A DNA stretch of 64,000 nt from Acidisarcina polymorpha (GTDB lineage Bacteria; Acidobacteriota; Terriglobia; Terriglobales; Acidobacteriaceae). The stretch is taken from NCBI RefSeq assembly GCF_003330725.1, contig NZ_CP030840.1, positions 5,704,001-5,768,000 on the forward strand, read 5' to 3'. The position numbers were made by a program, and so were the translations under genes. The notes below the pieces were generated by a model. It made no database searches. It was given only the letters and a program-made list of their open reading frames with translations, and was not told the origin of the DNA. This document shows positions 43,317-51,821 of this stretch, one piece after another; within the stretch, counting starts at the first letter, position 1, and each line of letters starts with the position of its first letter.

Positions 43317-44093
43317 TTATCTTTCGATGAAAGAGGAGAGATCAGTTGCAGAGGAGACACCTGCCTCTAGCCGATCCATTACGGTGCGCATCGCACGCAC
43401 GTCTTCTGAGGAAACAACATAACGGCTCCACTCGTCGATCCCTGGTGTGCCTAAATTCAAGATAGGCATCTGTCCGGTCAGGAGCTTGACTCGCGGGGAG
43501 GAGTGGAATTCCGTGGCGTCGGTTGCCCGCGCTATCTGTTCCACATTACCCTTGCGAATGCCTCCGCAGACCATGACCGCAATCTTTCCCTTAGCCTGTG
43601 CCACGAGCCGCGTGAGACAACCGAGCGCTGCGACCGCAGACTTTTTTCCGCCGGAGGTGAGGACGCGGTCAACTCCACTGGCGATGACTTGCTGAAGCGC
43701 TTCCTCTATTTCAGCCACAAGGTCGATGGCGCGATGAAAGGTGACCTGCATAGGCCGGGCGAGGGCAACGAGTTCGCCAGTGCGCTCGACGTCGATTGTG
43801 CCATCGGCTTTCAGTAGACCCAGTACAACACCGTCAGCGCCGTACTCCTTGGCCACGGCTATGTCCTTACGCATGATTTTGAACTCGTCGGCGCTGTACT
43901 GGAAATCGCCAGCCCGGGGACGCACCATGACGAAGAGCGGGATGTCGAGCGCGGCGCGCACGCCGTCGATCAAGCCGGCGCTTGGACTAATGCCCCCTTC
44001 GGCGAGGTCAGAGCATAACTCGACACGCTGCGCGCCGCCGTGCTCGGCCGCTCGCGCCGAATCGACGGAGTCCACACAAATTTCCAGAATCAT
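43317..44093 (-). CDS. cutC: CutC-family TIM-barrel protein
   Basis: 258 residues. It opens MILEICVDSVDSARAAEHGGA with AQRVELCSDLAEGGISPS, the CutC signature, followed by MVRPRAGDFQYS, VLGLLKADGTID, MQVTFHRAIDL, VLTSGGKKSA and ATEFHSS. The family is named for copper homeostasis, but that role is disputed and many members lie in sugar operons. Here it is the first gene of cutC-deoR, next to fucosidase and amino-sugar kinase genes, so a sugar-related role is more likely. An inverted repeat element begins 2 bp upstream of the start codon and recurs about 115 bp further upstream. Confidence 0.92.
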   Translation of the reverse strand: MILEICVDSVDSARAAEHGGAQRVELCSDLAEGGISPSAGLIDGVRAALDIPLFVMVRPRAGDFQYSADEFKIMRKDIAVAKEYGADGVVLGLLKADGTIDVERTGELVALARPMQVTFHRAIDLVAEIEEALQQVIASGVDRVLTSGGKKSAVAALGCLTRLVAQAKGKIAVMVCGGIRKGNVEQIARATDATEFHSSPRVKLLTGQMPILNLGTPGIDEWSRYVVSSEDVRAMRTVMDRLEAGVSSATDLSSFIER

Positions 44094-44253
44094 CTATCGA
44101 CTACACCCGATGCGCATAAGGGGCCTCCGCAAAAATAAAGTATTCAGGTTCGAGCATTTTACTTCCAATGCCTCAAACTCGTTCAGACCAGAAGTGGAAA
44201 TGCTTCAATCAAGGGTGATAGTCGATTAACTTTCGCTCACTCTCGCGACGTTA

Positions 44254-44286
44254 TCCGGATTTCTCAACGATGGTGAGAAATCCGGA
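44254..44286 (-). repeat. Perfect 13-bp hairpin just past the TonB receptor gene
   Basis: TCCGGATTTCTCA (44254-44266) and TGAGAAATCCGGA (44274-44286) form a perfect 13-bp stem with a 7-nt loop, 12 bp after the receptor stop codon. On the minus strand it is followed by TAACGTCG, with no U-tract. It is likely a 3'-end hairpin for the receptor mRNA (terminator of unusual type or stabiliser). Confidence 0.7.
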
Positions 44287-44298
44287 CTTGGTTCTGCT

Positions 44299-47200
44299 CT
44301 AGAACGAGTAGCGCGCGGAGAATTGCAGATGCCGTTCGACCGAGCGCACGGGTGTGCCCAGGCTAGCGATTTGCCCGAAGTTTGTGTCCGTTACACCAAT
44401 ATCGGGATTGCCATAGCTGGCGATGTTGAAGACGTTGAAGGCATCGAAGCGGAAGCCCAGCGACTGTTCGCCGACGATGTGGAAGTCTTTGAATGCTGAG
44501 CTATCGACGTTGAGGTAGCCCGGTCCGCGAACTGCCCCGTTGCTTGAAGAGCCAAAGGTATTGGGTGCGGGAACACCGAAAGCGCAGACACCGTTGTCGA
44601 CGCCGGCTGCAGTGCAGGGAGTCGCTGAAGGATCGGTGCCGAACCAGTTATTGACCGTCCGGTTCACGATTTTCAGTTTGCGATATTGATTGGCGCGGGA
44701 GCTTCCGTAGCTGTTGGAGTTGTTGCCGGGAGCGGTGACGGTTTGAGGAAAGCCGGAGTAGGCGACGCCGGCTACAGCAATCTTCCAGCCGCCGATCGCT
44801 TCGTCGACCCAGCGGTTCACTCCTGAGAGGTAGGTTTTGCCACGGCCAACGGGAAGAGCATAGACACCGGTTCCGGAGACGTTGTGGCGAACGTCATAGC
44901 CCGCCGGACCCCAATCGGCATGACTGTCGTAGTAGTTCTGGAAAGCGCCGCTATAGCCGTTCACGTTCAGGGAGTAGTTGCCGAGGCTGTTGGTGAGGGC
45001 TTTGCCATAAGTGTAGTTGAGGGTGAACTCGAGGCCGTTGTTCAGCCGTTGGCGGAGCGTCGACTCGAGGGCGTTGAAATTCATCGCGGCGCGAGACTCT
45101 GTGATCAACAGGGTCTGGGAGCCGATGCCAAGGTTCGTGTTGTTGAAGAACGGCGCAGTGGTCGGGTCACCGTTCACCAAATACTGGTTGACGTTGCCGT
45201 AGTCCTCGATGTGCTGGCCTTGTTCACCGAGATAGCCAACTTGGAGCGAGGTGGTGCGGGTGATGGCGTATTCGGCGGTGAGGCTCCACTCCTGGACGTA
45301 GGCCGGCTTGATGTTCTGGGGGTAGACGTTGTATGAGGAGCCGTTGAAATTGATATCGGCAGGATCGGAGAAGCTAAAGCCCTGCTCAACGGTGCGGGGT
45401 GCGCCTGGGCTGGTCGTGGTCGGAGTCAGCGGCTTGATGTCGACCGCCTGGACGAAGGGAGTGATTGAGGTCAGGCGCTGATTGGCGGCGTTGCCCTCGA
45501 AGAAGCTGGTGGCGCCATAGCCGCCGCGCAGCACGAAGCGATCATTCGCCTGATAAGCGAATCCTAGACGTGGCATGAACTGGTTGTAGGTGGGTTGATA
45601 GCAAGCGCGGTTGCTGCATACTCCCGAGCCTGGAGGTGCGCCGGCCGGCACATGGCCCGCATACACGACCTGCCCAGTCCCGAGAAGTATGTTGCCGGTC
45701 TTGTTGTTGGCTTCGATCCACGGCTGGTCGTATTCGTAACGGAGTCCGATGTTCAGGGTGAGATTAGGGAGGATCTTCCAATCGTCCTGGACGAAGCCGG
45801 CAACCCGCCATTGGCGCTGGCCGACCAGAATTCCTTGCGAGGTGATGGCGGCTTCGCTGACGCGGTCCAGCACGAAGTCCGCCGGCCCGTAGCCGCCGGC
45901 ATTGGTTAAGGCCGGATTGCTGGTATAGTCGCCGTTGTAATTGAAAGTGCCAAGAAAACCCTGGTTGTTGTCGGTCGTGTAGTCGTTCTGATACCGGAGC
46001 GCCTGAACGCCCATGCTGAGCAGGTGCAAGCCGCGCTGCCATGTCAAGTTATCGATGTAACTGAAGGTATTGTCGATGATGCTCTGGTTATCCGCCGTGG
46101 TGCCGACGTCGCTGAGGCCGCCGCCGAGGCCCTGGTTAGAGAAGCCGACGTAGGATTGAACGCCGAACGGAATGCCTACCTTGCTATTGCCTGCGAGTCC
46201 AAAGAGCCCACTAGGATCGGTAGGAACTGCCTTGTTCCAGGTGGTGCGGGTGAATCCGATACGGGCCGAGTTGATCAGGCCGGGAGAGAAGATGTGGACC
46301 CAGTTCAGTCCGCCGAGCTTGGTCGGGTAGAGGTTGGTGCTGGGGAAGGCAATCGCGAGCAGCGCGGTCGATCCGTCATAGGCAGTCGACATGGAATAGA
46401 AACCGGTGATCTTGTCGGAAGCCCTGGGATCGTATTCGATTTTGACGTCGCCCTGGTTGTTGGTGCTGAACTTTCGCGATGAGCCTTGCAGGTTGTTCGC
46501 GGCGATTCCGTCCGATGGAGTGGCGTTGGGCAGTGGATATAAGGACGGATTCGCAAAGAGGAACTTGGCGACTGGATTGACGACCGGAATCTGGTTGTTG
46601 ACGTAGGGAGCGAAGTTGTTCTGTGAATCGTAGAGCTGGATTGCCTGGTTGCCGTTAGCGCCGCTCAGCAACACAGAATAATCGCCATTGCGCATGGCCG
46701 CTGTGAGCACACTGGCGGTAGTTGTGCCGCCCTGGTGGAAACGCGCGCCGAGGTAATCCACGAAGAAGAACAATTTGTCGCGCTTAATAGGCCCGCCAAA
46801 GGTGCCGCCGAACTGCGACTGCGAGAAAGGGTTGATCGGCAGTTTGGGGTTTTGATGATTGTTGAACCAGGTGTTGGCGTTGAAGTTCGCATTTTGGGTG
46901 TAGCCGTACGCCGACCCATGAAACTGGTTGGAACCGCTCTTCAGCACGCTGACCACCCCGCCGCCGTTTACGTTGCCGTAGTCTGCGGGGGAGTTCGCGG
47001 TCAAGACTCTGACCTCGGCAAGCGCATCGGGAGCGGGGCTGTACGAAATCAGATTGTTCTGGGTCTCGTTCATGTCGATGCCGTCGAGCGTGTAGTTGTT
47101 GGCCTGGGCGCGGTTGCCGTTCAAATTCGGGCTATCGGTGTAGTAGGTGCTGCGCTCAATGCTGGTGGTGCCCGAGGTGCCGGCAGTGCTGACCGATCCT

Positions 47201-47682
47201 GGCACGTACAGAGTCAGGGCTGAGAAATCGAGGCCATTCAGCGGGAAGTTCTGGATGGTGTTCGAGGTGAACGTCGTGCCCAGGGTGGGATCGTTGGTGT
47301 TCAGGATGGGCGCGGCCGCCGAAACGCTCACCGTGGTCGAAGAGGATCCAACTTCCAGCTTGACGTTGAAGGTGGGCGTCTGCAGGACCTCGAGCGAAAA
47401 GGGCGGAAGCGTCTGGGTGTTAAATCCGTTAGCACTCACGATCACCTGATAATGGCCGATCGGGAGAAATTCGATGCGGTAGAAGCCTGAGGCATTCGTG
47501 GTGGTAGGAGAATCCACGCCCGTGTCGAGGTTGTGGGCGACCACCTGGGCTCCGGGAAGGACGGCGCCCGAGGCATCAGTGACGGAGCCAACGATCGAGC
47601 CGGTAACGGTCTGCGAAATCAGGGGAAGTGTTCCAAACAAGATCGCGAATAAACAGCCGACTATATGTTTTGAAAAACGCAT
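44299..47682 (-). CDS. Oar-like TonB-dependent outer membrane receptor
   Basis: 1127 residues from the ATG at 47682 (GAGG 8 nt upstream; a start 20 codons earlier lacks signal features). A signal peptide (VGCLFAILFGTLPLISQ) precedes a carboxypeptidase-regulatory-like beta-sandwich (TGSIVGSVTDASGAVLPGAQ, GFYRIEFLPIGHYQV), then a plug-like region (NNYTLDGIDMNE, GGGVVSVLKSGSNQFHG) and a long barrel (FGGTFGGPIKRDKLFFFVDY, SARIGFTRTTW, LTLNIGLRYEYDQPW). It ends HLQFSARYSF with a terminal phenylalanine for outer membrane insertion. Such receptors are expanded in acidobacteria and probably import oligosaccharides. It is next to the fucosidase/GlcNAc-kinase genes. A perfect palindrome and AT-rich region lie upstream. 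Confidence 0.93.
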   Translation of the reverse strand: MRFSKHIVGCLFAILFGTLPLISQTVTGSIVGSVTDASGAVLPGAQVVAHNLDTGVDSPTTTNASGFYRIEFLPIGHYQVIVSANGFNTQTLPPFSLEVLQTPTFNVKLEVGSSSTTVSVSAAAPILNTNDPTLGTTFTSNTIQNFPLNGLDFSALTLYVPGSVSTAGTSGTTSIERSTYYTDSPNLNGNRAQANNYTLDGIDMNETQNNLISYSPAPDALAEVRVLTANSPADYGNVNGGGVVSVLKSGSNQFHGSAYGYTQNANFNANTWFNNHQNPKLPINPFSQSQFGGTFGGPIKRDKLFFFVDYLGARFHQGGTTTASVLTAAMRNGDYSVLLSGANGNQAIQLYDSQNNFAPYVNNQIPVVNPVAKFLFANPSLYPLPNATPSDGIAANNLQGSSRKFSTNNQGDVKIEYDPRASDKITGFYSMSTAYDGSTALLAIAFPSTNLYPTKLGGLNWVHIFSPGLINSARIGFTRTTWNKAVPTDPSGLFGLAGNSKVGIPFGVQSYVGFSNQGLGGGLSDVGTTADNQSIIDNTFSYIDNLTWQRGLHLLSMGVQALRYQNDYTTDNNQGFLGTFNYNGDYTSNPALTNAGGYGPADFVLDRVSEAAITSQGILVGQRQWRVAGFVQDDWKILPNLTLNIGLRYEYDQPWIEANNKTGNILLGTGQVVYAGHVPAGAPPGSGVCSNRACYQPTYNQFMPRLGFAYQANDRFVLRGGYGATSFFEGNAANQRLTSITPFVQAVDIKPLTPTTTSPGAPRTVEQGFSFSDPADINFNGSSYNVYPQNIKPAYVQEWSLTAEYAITRTTSLQVGYLGEQGQHIEDYGNVNQYLVNGDPTTAPFFNNTNLGIGSQTLLITESRAAMNFNALESTLRQRLNNGLEFTLNYTYGKALTNSLGNYSLNVNGYSGAFQNYYDSHADWGPAGYDVRHNVSGTGVYALPVGRGKTYLSGVNRWVDEAIGGWKIAVAGVAYSGFPQTVTAPGNNSNSYGSSRANQYRKLKIVNRTVNNWFGTDPSATPCTAAGVDNGVCAFGVPAPNTFGSSSNGAVRGPGYLNVDSSAFKDFHIVGEQSLGFRFDAFNVFNIASYGNPDIGVTDTNFGQIASLGTPVRSVERHLQFSARYSF

Positions 47683-47862
47683 GGATGAGGCCTCGCTTGG
47701 CAGGTTGCCGACGCCAGGGCGTCGTGGTCTGTCTTTTATCAATTTGCGCCCTGGAAAAATCCTGGCGGGAGGCCGGGATCCTACAGCAACGACGTGAATA
47801 AAAAATAAGTGAAAATGATCTTAATTGCCACAAAAATGTTCAAACTTGCAAACAAAGTGTCT

Positions 47863-47876
47863 AGATTGATCAATCT
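47863..47876. promoter_or_regulatory. 14-bp perfect palindrome, candidate operator
   Basis: AGATTGATCAATCT is self-complementary over all 14 bases. It lies 181-194 bp upstream of the TonB receptor start, within an AT-rich stretch flanked by GTTCA (left) and TGAAC (right) that extend the dyad loosely. It is a plausible binding site for a dimeric regulator controlling the receptor. Confidence 0.45.
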
Positions 47877-48150
47877 GAACAATCATGGGGACCCCTGGCG
47901 GTTTCAAGACATCCGGGCTGGCGACTTGAGAAGAAGGCTTAGAAGAGCCGCGAGTTGTGACGGCGGAATAAAAAGCCGTGCGCCGCCCAGAAGGATCATC
48001 TTCACAGCCTCATCGCCGTGACGCGAAGTCGACGCTGGGAGGGATTTCCCTTGTGGGCTGTACAAAGGCCTGAGAGGCTCGCCAATGAGTCATTTTTTTG
48101 GCTTGGCTTGGACATTTTTGGTTGGAAATCAGGTAAGCGAAGCTGGAGAG

Positions 48151-48181
48151 TCAAAAAAGAGGGGACGCGGGGAGCGCCCCC
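48151..48181 (-). terminator. Intrinsic terminator of the cdd-deoA-nupC operon
   Basis: Read on the minus strand, GGGGGCGC (48181-48174) pairs with GCGTCCCC (48168-48161) around a TCCCC loop, with one G-U wobble that exists only in the minus-strand RNA; TCTTTTTT follows (48160-48153). It is 210 bp past the nupC stop and would insulate the TonB receptor from read-through. Confidence 0.75.
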
Positions 48182-48320
48182 AAGGTGCGTTGCAATAGGA
48201 GCGCTGTGCGACCCGTAGGGTCCCGACTCCATCGATTTGACCACCTTAGCGTTGATTCCAAAGCGAGATCTGAGCAATATTGCACAAGTTCGAATAAACA
48301 GCGGACATTATTCCTGAACT

Positions 48321-48358
48321 GGGATCTCCTTGTTTATATGGGATTTCCTTGTTTATAG
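48321..48358. repeat. 19-bp imperfect tandem repeat next to nupC
   Basis: GGGATCTCCTTGTTTATAT (48321-48339) is followed directly by GGGATTTCCTTGTTTATAG (48340-48358), two differences in 19. It lies 33 bp beyond the nupC stop codon. Its function is unknown; it may be a slippage duplication. Confidence 0.85.
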
Positions 48359-48391
48359 AGCCAGTTCGCGCCGCCGAAGGTCTCGAGAGCG

Positions 48392-49630
48392 TCAGCGGAC
48401 CAGCAATCCGACGATGGAGGCGGACATCAGATTGGCCATGGTGCCGGCGATCATGGCCCGGAGACCAAGACGGGCGAGCTCATTGCGGCGGTCAGGGATA
48501 AGGGCGCCGATGCCGCCGATCTGGATGCCGATGGAACTGAGATTAGCGAATCCGCACAGGGCGAAGGTAGCGATGGTGAAAGAGCGGGGCGCCAGCATCG
48601 CTTTCTGCTGGCCGAGCAGAGAGTAGGCAACCACTTCGTTGATCATGGTTCGAGTGCCGAGCAGGTTACCAACCAGAGGCGCATCATGCCAGGGGATGCC
48701 GATCAGCCACGCTACCGGCGAAAAGAGGATGCCGAGAACGACTCCCAACTGCGACGGGAACGGAATGTGGTAACGGCCTAGCCAGTTGTGAAGGTCGCCA
48801 AAGATTCCGTTGAGCAAGGTAATGAGCGCGAGAAAGGAGATCAGCATGATGGCAACATTGAAGGCGAGCCGGCCTCCGTCGATAGTGCCGCGGGCGATTG
48901 CTCCCAGCAGATTCTCTTCGTTGTGCTCCTCACTGGCGGTCATGTGAACAGTGCCCTCGGTCTCGGGTACCTGGGTTTCGGGCACAAGCATCTTGGCGAT
49001 GAGGATAGTGCCAGGCGCGGTCATGATGACGGCGGCGAGCAGGTCCTTCGCGAGGATGCCTGAGAGGATATAGGCGGCCATAATGCCGCCGGAGACGTGG
49101 GCCATTCCGCTGGTCATCACGGTCATGAGTTCAGAGCGGGTAAGGCCCGGCAGGAACGGTCGAATGGTGAGAGGCGCTTCAGTCTGGCCCATGAAGATAC
49201 TGGCGGCGACGTTGAGGCTTTCCGCTCCGCTGATCTTCATGGTGCGCTGCATGGCCCAGGCGAAGGCCTTGATGACGATCTGCATGATCCCGAGGTGATA
49301 GAGAACGGCGAAGAGAGCAGAGATGAAAATGATTGTCGGCAGGACTTGAAAGGCGATGATCGGGCCGAAGGTGGAATGCTGTTTGCCTAGTTCGCCGAAG
49401 ACCAGTTGCGAGCCGGCGAAGGCGTTGTTGAGCATCCCGGTAACCAAGTCTCCGGCAGCTGCGAGGATCCGTTGGCCAACGGTGAAGCGGAGTACGAGGA
49501 TGGCGAAGACGAATTGCAATCCGAGTCCCCAAAGAACGGTTCTCCACCGGATGGCGCGGCGGTTGCTTGAGAAGAGCCACGCAAGAAGGAGCATGGTGAG
49601 AAGTCCGAGGATTCCGGTGAACCTGGCCAT
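48392..49630 (-). CDS. nupC: Concentrative nucleoside transporter (CNT/NupC family)
   Basis: 412 residues from the ATG at 49630 (GGAG 6 nt upstream). It is a polytopic inner membrane ion-coupled nucleoside symporter. Seen: an N-terminal LGLLTMLLLAWLFSS, then FGELGKQHSTFGPIIAFQVLPTIIF, the family motif MGQTEAPLTIRPFL, GGIMAAYILSG, and a late GFANLSSIGIQIGGIGALIP, all hallmarks of CNT proteins. It is the last gene of a unit with deoA and cdd, supplying nucleosides to those enzymes. An intrinsic terminator follows at 48181-48151. Confidence 0.93.
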   Translation of the reverse strand: MARFTGILGLLTMLLLAWLFSSNRRAIRWRTVLWGLGLQFVFAILVLRFTVGQRILAAAGDLVTGMLNNAFAGSQLVFGELGKQHSTFGPIIAFQVLPTIIFISALFAVLYHLGIMQIVIKAFAWAMQRTMKISGAESLNVAASIFMGQTEAPLTIRPFLPGLTRSELMTVMTSGMAHVSGGIMAAYILSGILAKDLLAAVIMTAPGTILIAKMLVPETQVPETEGTVHMTASEEHNEENLLGAIARGTIDGGRLAFNVAIMLISFLALITLLNGIFGDLHNWLGRYHIPFPSQLGVVLGILFSPVAWLIGIPWHDAPLVGNLLGTRTMINEVVAYSLLGQQKAMLAPRSFTIATFALCGFANLSSIGIQIGGIGALIPDRRNELARLGLRAMIAGTMANLMSASIVGLLVR

Positions 49631-49726
49631 GATGCGCTCCTTCGCAAGGTAGGGATCAAGATTAAGAAACAAGAACCAAATCGCGACTTGAACAAGGGCG
49701 GTTTGCCGGTCGCGACCAACCTTCAT

Positions 49727-51118
49727 TCAGGGTATGGAGAATCGATCAGCGTTCTCGACAGTCACACATTCGTAAATCAGGCGCGGGACTGTGCTCGGTT
49801 CATCGGCAATGGCTATTGCTTCATACAAGAGCGCTTCGGGCTCGGCAAGCCGTTCGGGATCGGCGGCGAACATGGTGATAAGTGGCTGGCCGGGTTCAAT
49901 GTGGTCACCGAGCTTAACATGCATCTCGATGCCAGCGTAGGCGTCTACCGGTTCAGCCGCTTTCTCTCGGCCAGCACCAAGACGCTGGACTGCCCAGCCG
50001 ACTTTCTCCGTATCGATGGCCGAAAGATACCCGCTGCTGCGAGCGAAGATTGTCTTGGTGGCGGCCGGCGTGTGGAAGGCGCCCGGGTCATCGAAGACGC
50101 CAGCATCTCCCCCCTGGGCTGCAATCATCTGCTTGAATTTTGTGAGTGCGGCGCCCGAGGTAAGCAAGTCTTGCGCAAGATCGTAACCGGCCGCAGGAGT
50201 TGGCGCCTTGTCGCCGAGGTGGAGCATCCATCCGGCAAGGGTGAGGGAGATCTGGAGGATGTCTTCGCAGAGTGGGTGGCGTTTGCCGCTAAGCACATCG
50301 ACGGCCTCCCAGATTTCGACCCAGTTACCGGCGAAACGGCCGAGTGGCTGATTCATATCCGTAAGAACTGCGACCGTCCGGGTTCCTGAGGCTTCCCCGG
50401 TCCGGACCATGAGAGAAGCGAGATAGAGTCCCTCTTCCTCGCTCTTGAGAAAAGCACCAGAGCCAGTCTTGACATCGAGAACGAGGCCGTTGAGCCCGGC
50501 CGCCAGCTTCTTGCTCATGATGGAGGCGCAAATCAGGTACGGACTCTCTACGGTCCCGGTATGATCGCGCAGCGCATAGAGGACCCGGTCGGCGGGAACG
50601 AGCGCCTTCGTCTGGCTGACGATGAACGCTCCGTTCTGCTCTAAAGCCCGGAACATCTCGGCGAGGGAGAGGTTGGAGCGGTAGCCTGGGATGCTATCGA
50701 GCTTGTCGAGCGTGCCTCCCGTATGGCCGAGAGCGCGACCGCTGATCATGGGAACGGAGAGTCCGGCTGCGGCTGCGATTGGCGCGACGATAAACGAGGT
50801 GCTATCGCCGACTCCCCCAGTCGAGTGTTTGTCAATCGCGAACTTGCCTAATGGTGAGGGATCGAAGACCTCCCCGGAGAAACGCATCGCCTTCGTGAGG
50901 GCGTGGAGTTCGGCAGCGGTAAGCCCTCGGAGCAGGACGGTCATGAGCCAGGCGGCAAGTTGGGCTTCCGTAGCTGGCTGGGTTGCGTCGGGATCGGAAT
51001 GCCGCGCCGCGGCGTTGACCACGAATTCGATCTCAGGGGCGTTTAGCTCGTGACCATCGCGCTTCTTGCGGATGATGTCGATGATGTGGTGATGGATCGG
51101 TTGAGCGGGATCGGCCAT
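49727..51118 (-). CDS. deoA: Thymidine / pyrimidine-nucleoside phosphorylase
   Basis: 463 residues. It cleaves pyrimidine (deoxy)nucleosides with phosphate. Signatures: FAIDKHSTGGVGDSTSFIV (phosphate-binding), MISGRALGHTGGTLDKLDSI, ALRDHTGTVES and LVLDVKTGSGAF. A C-terminal alpha/beta domain follows (EMHVKLGDHIEPGQPL). The N-terminal helical part is typical (IRKKRDGHEL...EIEFVV). The start is 3 bp after the cdd stop, indicating translational coupling. Whether it prefers thymidine or uridine cannot be told reliably. It works with cdd and the transporter in salvage. Confidence 0.95.
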   Translation of the reverse strand: MADPAQPIHHHIIDIIRKKRDGHELNAPEIEFVVNAAARHSDPDATQPATEAQLAAWLMTVLLRGLTAAELHALTKAMRFSGEVFDPSPLGKFAIDKHSTGGVGDSTSFIVAPIAAAAGLSVPMISGRALGHTGGTLDKLDSIPGYRSNLSLAEMFRALEQNGAFIVSQTKALVPADRVLYALRDHTGTVESPYLICASIMSKKLAAGLNGLVLDVKTGSGAFLKSEEEGLYLASLMVRTGEASGTRTVAVLTDMNQPLGRFAGNWVEIWEAVDVLSGKRHPLCEDILQISLTLAGWMLHLGDKAPTPAAGYDLAQDLLTSGAALTKFKQMIAAQGGDAGVFDDPGAFHTPAATKTIFARSSGYLSAIDTEKVGWAVQRLGAGREKAAEPVDAYAGIEMHVKLGDHIEPGQPLITMFAADPERLAEPEALLYEAIAIADEPSTVPRLIYECVTVENADRFSIP

Positions 51119-51121
51119 TCT

Positions 51122-51562
51122 TTAGGAGGGCTCCGAGGGAGACTTGGCCAGGGCGAAGCTGAAAGGGAATAGGTCAAAAAATGGCCGGTTTTCCATCCCG
51201 CTCACTGCATTTCCAGAGCCGGTCGGGAAGAAGACCATGGCATCTTCCTGGGCAAACTCGCTGAGCACCTGACGACAGGCTCCGCAGGGGGAGCTTGGTG
51301 CCCCGTTGAGGTTATCTATGGCAATGGCGGCGACGCGGACGTGCGGCCCCTTTTCGCTGACCGCGCGGACCATGGCTGACCGTTCGGCGCAGATCGTAAG
51401 GCCAAATGATGCATTTTCAACATTACAGCCGGTGACGATCGAGCGATCGTCAAGCAGGATCGCGGCGCCGACGCGAAAGTTCGAATAAGGCGCATAGGCG
51501 TTTTCTGCGGCCTGGGTAGCGGCTTGTTGGAGGCGCTGGGCCTCTTCGGAGGTGAGACTCAT
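51122..51562 (-). CDS. cdd: Cytidine deaminase
   Basis: 146 residues from the ATG at 51562; a TTG 12 codons upstream is weaker. It deaminates cytidine and deoxycytidine to uridine forms. The zinc site is visible: CAERSAMVRA (C-A-E motif with the catalytic glutamate) and PCGACRQVL (two cysteines). YSNFRVGAAI and the substrate-binding NVENASFG are also present. Length is that of the small tetrameric class. It is the first gene of the cdd-deoA-nupC unit and feeds deoA. Confidence 0.95.
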   Translation of the reverse strand: MSLTSEEAQRLQQAATQAAENAYAPYSNFRVGAAILLDDRSIVTGCNVENASFGLTICAERSAMVRAVSEKGPHVRVAAIAIDNLNGAPSSPCGACRQVLSEFAQEDAMVFFPTGSGNAVSGMENRPFFDLFPFSFALAKSPSEPS

Positions 51563-51821
51563 TTTAGTGAGGCTAACGGGATGTGCGGTGGTGCGCAAGG
51601 AAAAGTGTTGAAGGAGTCACCCGCCCAGCTGAAAGGCTCTCGATAAGTCATTCATGCTGGTGTCTGATCGAGCCGCTTTCACCAGAAAAATTATGCCAGG
51701 AATACCCGGGGTCCGAGTCGCCCGCGAATCGAATGCCCGCGAAGCGTAGCAGGCAAGGGCCTGACGAGTCCTCAGCTTTTGAACCTAGGGCCTGGTTGGA
51801 CTTCTGTGCGACATTGGTGAG

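Larger units (their letters stand above)
47683..48391. other. Long intergenic region (709 bp) upstream of the TonB receptor
   Basis: No confident gene. The AT-rich part nearest the receptor (about 47795-47885) probably holds its promoter and includes a 14-bp palindrome. From about 48000 to 48240 overlapping small frames occur on both strands (66 codons plus from 48018, 91 codons minus from 48277), none with a good ribosome site, so this may be a non-coding or repetitive element. An intrinsic terminator (48151-48181) and a 19-bp tandem repeat (48321-48358) lie downstream of nupC. Confidence 0.6.

Noticed and set aside
43317-44093. Copper tolerance as the role of CutC
   Set aside because: No copper ATPase, chaperone or metal regulator is nearby; the setting is sugar metabolism, so the name is kept only as a family label.
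48018-48218. 66-codon plus-strand frame starting with GTG
   Set aside because: Overlaps a terminator and an opposite-strand frame of similar length; treated as possible repeat rather than gene.
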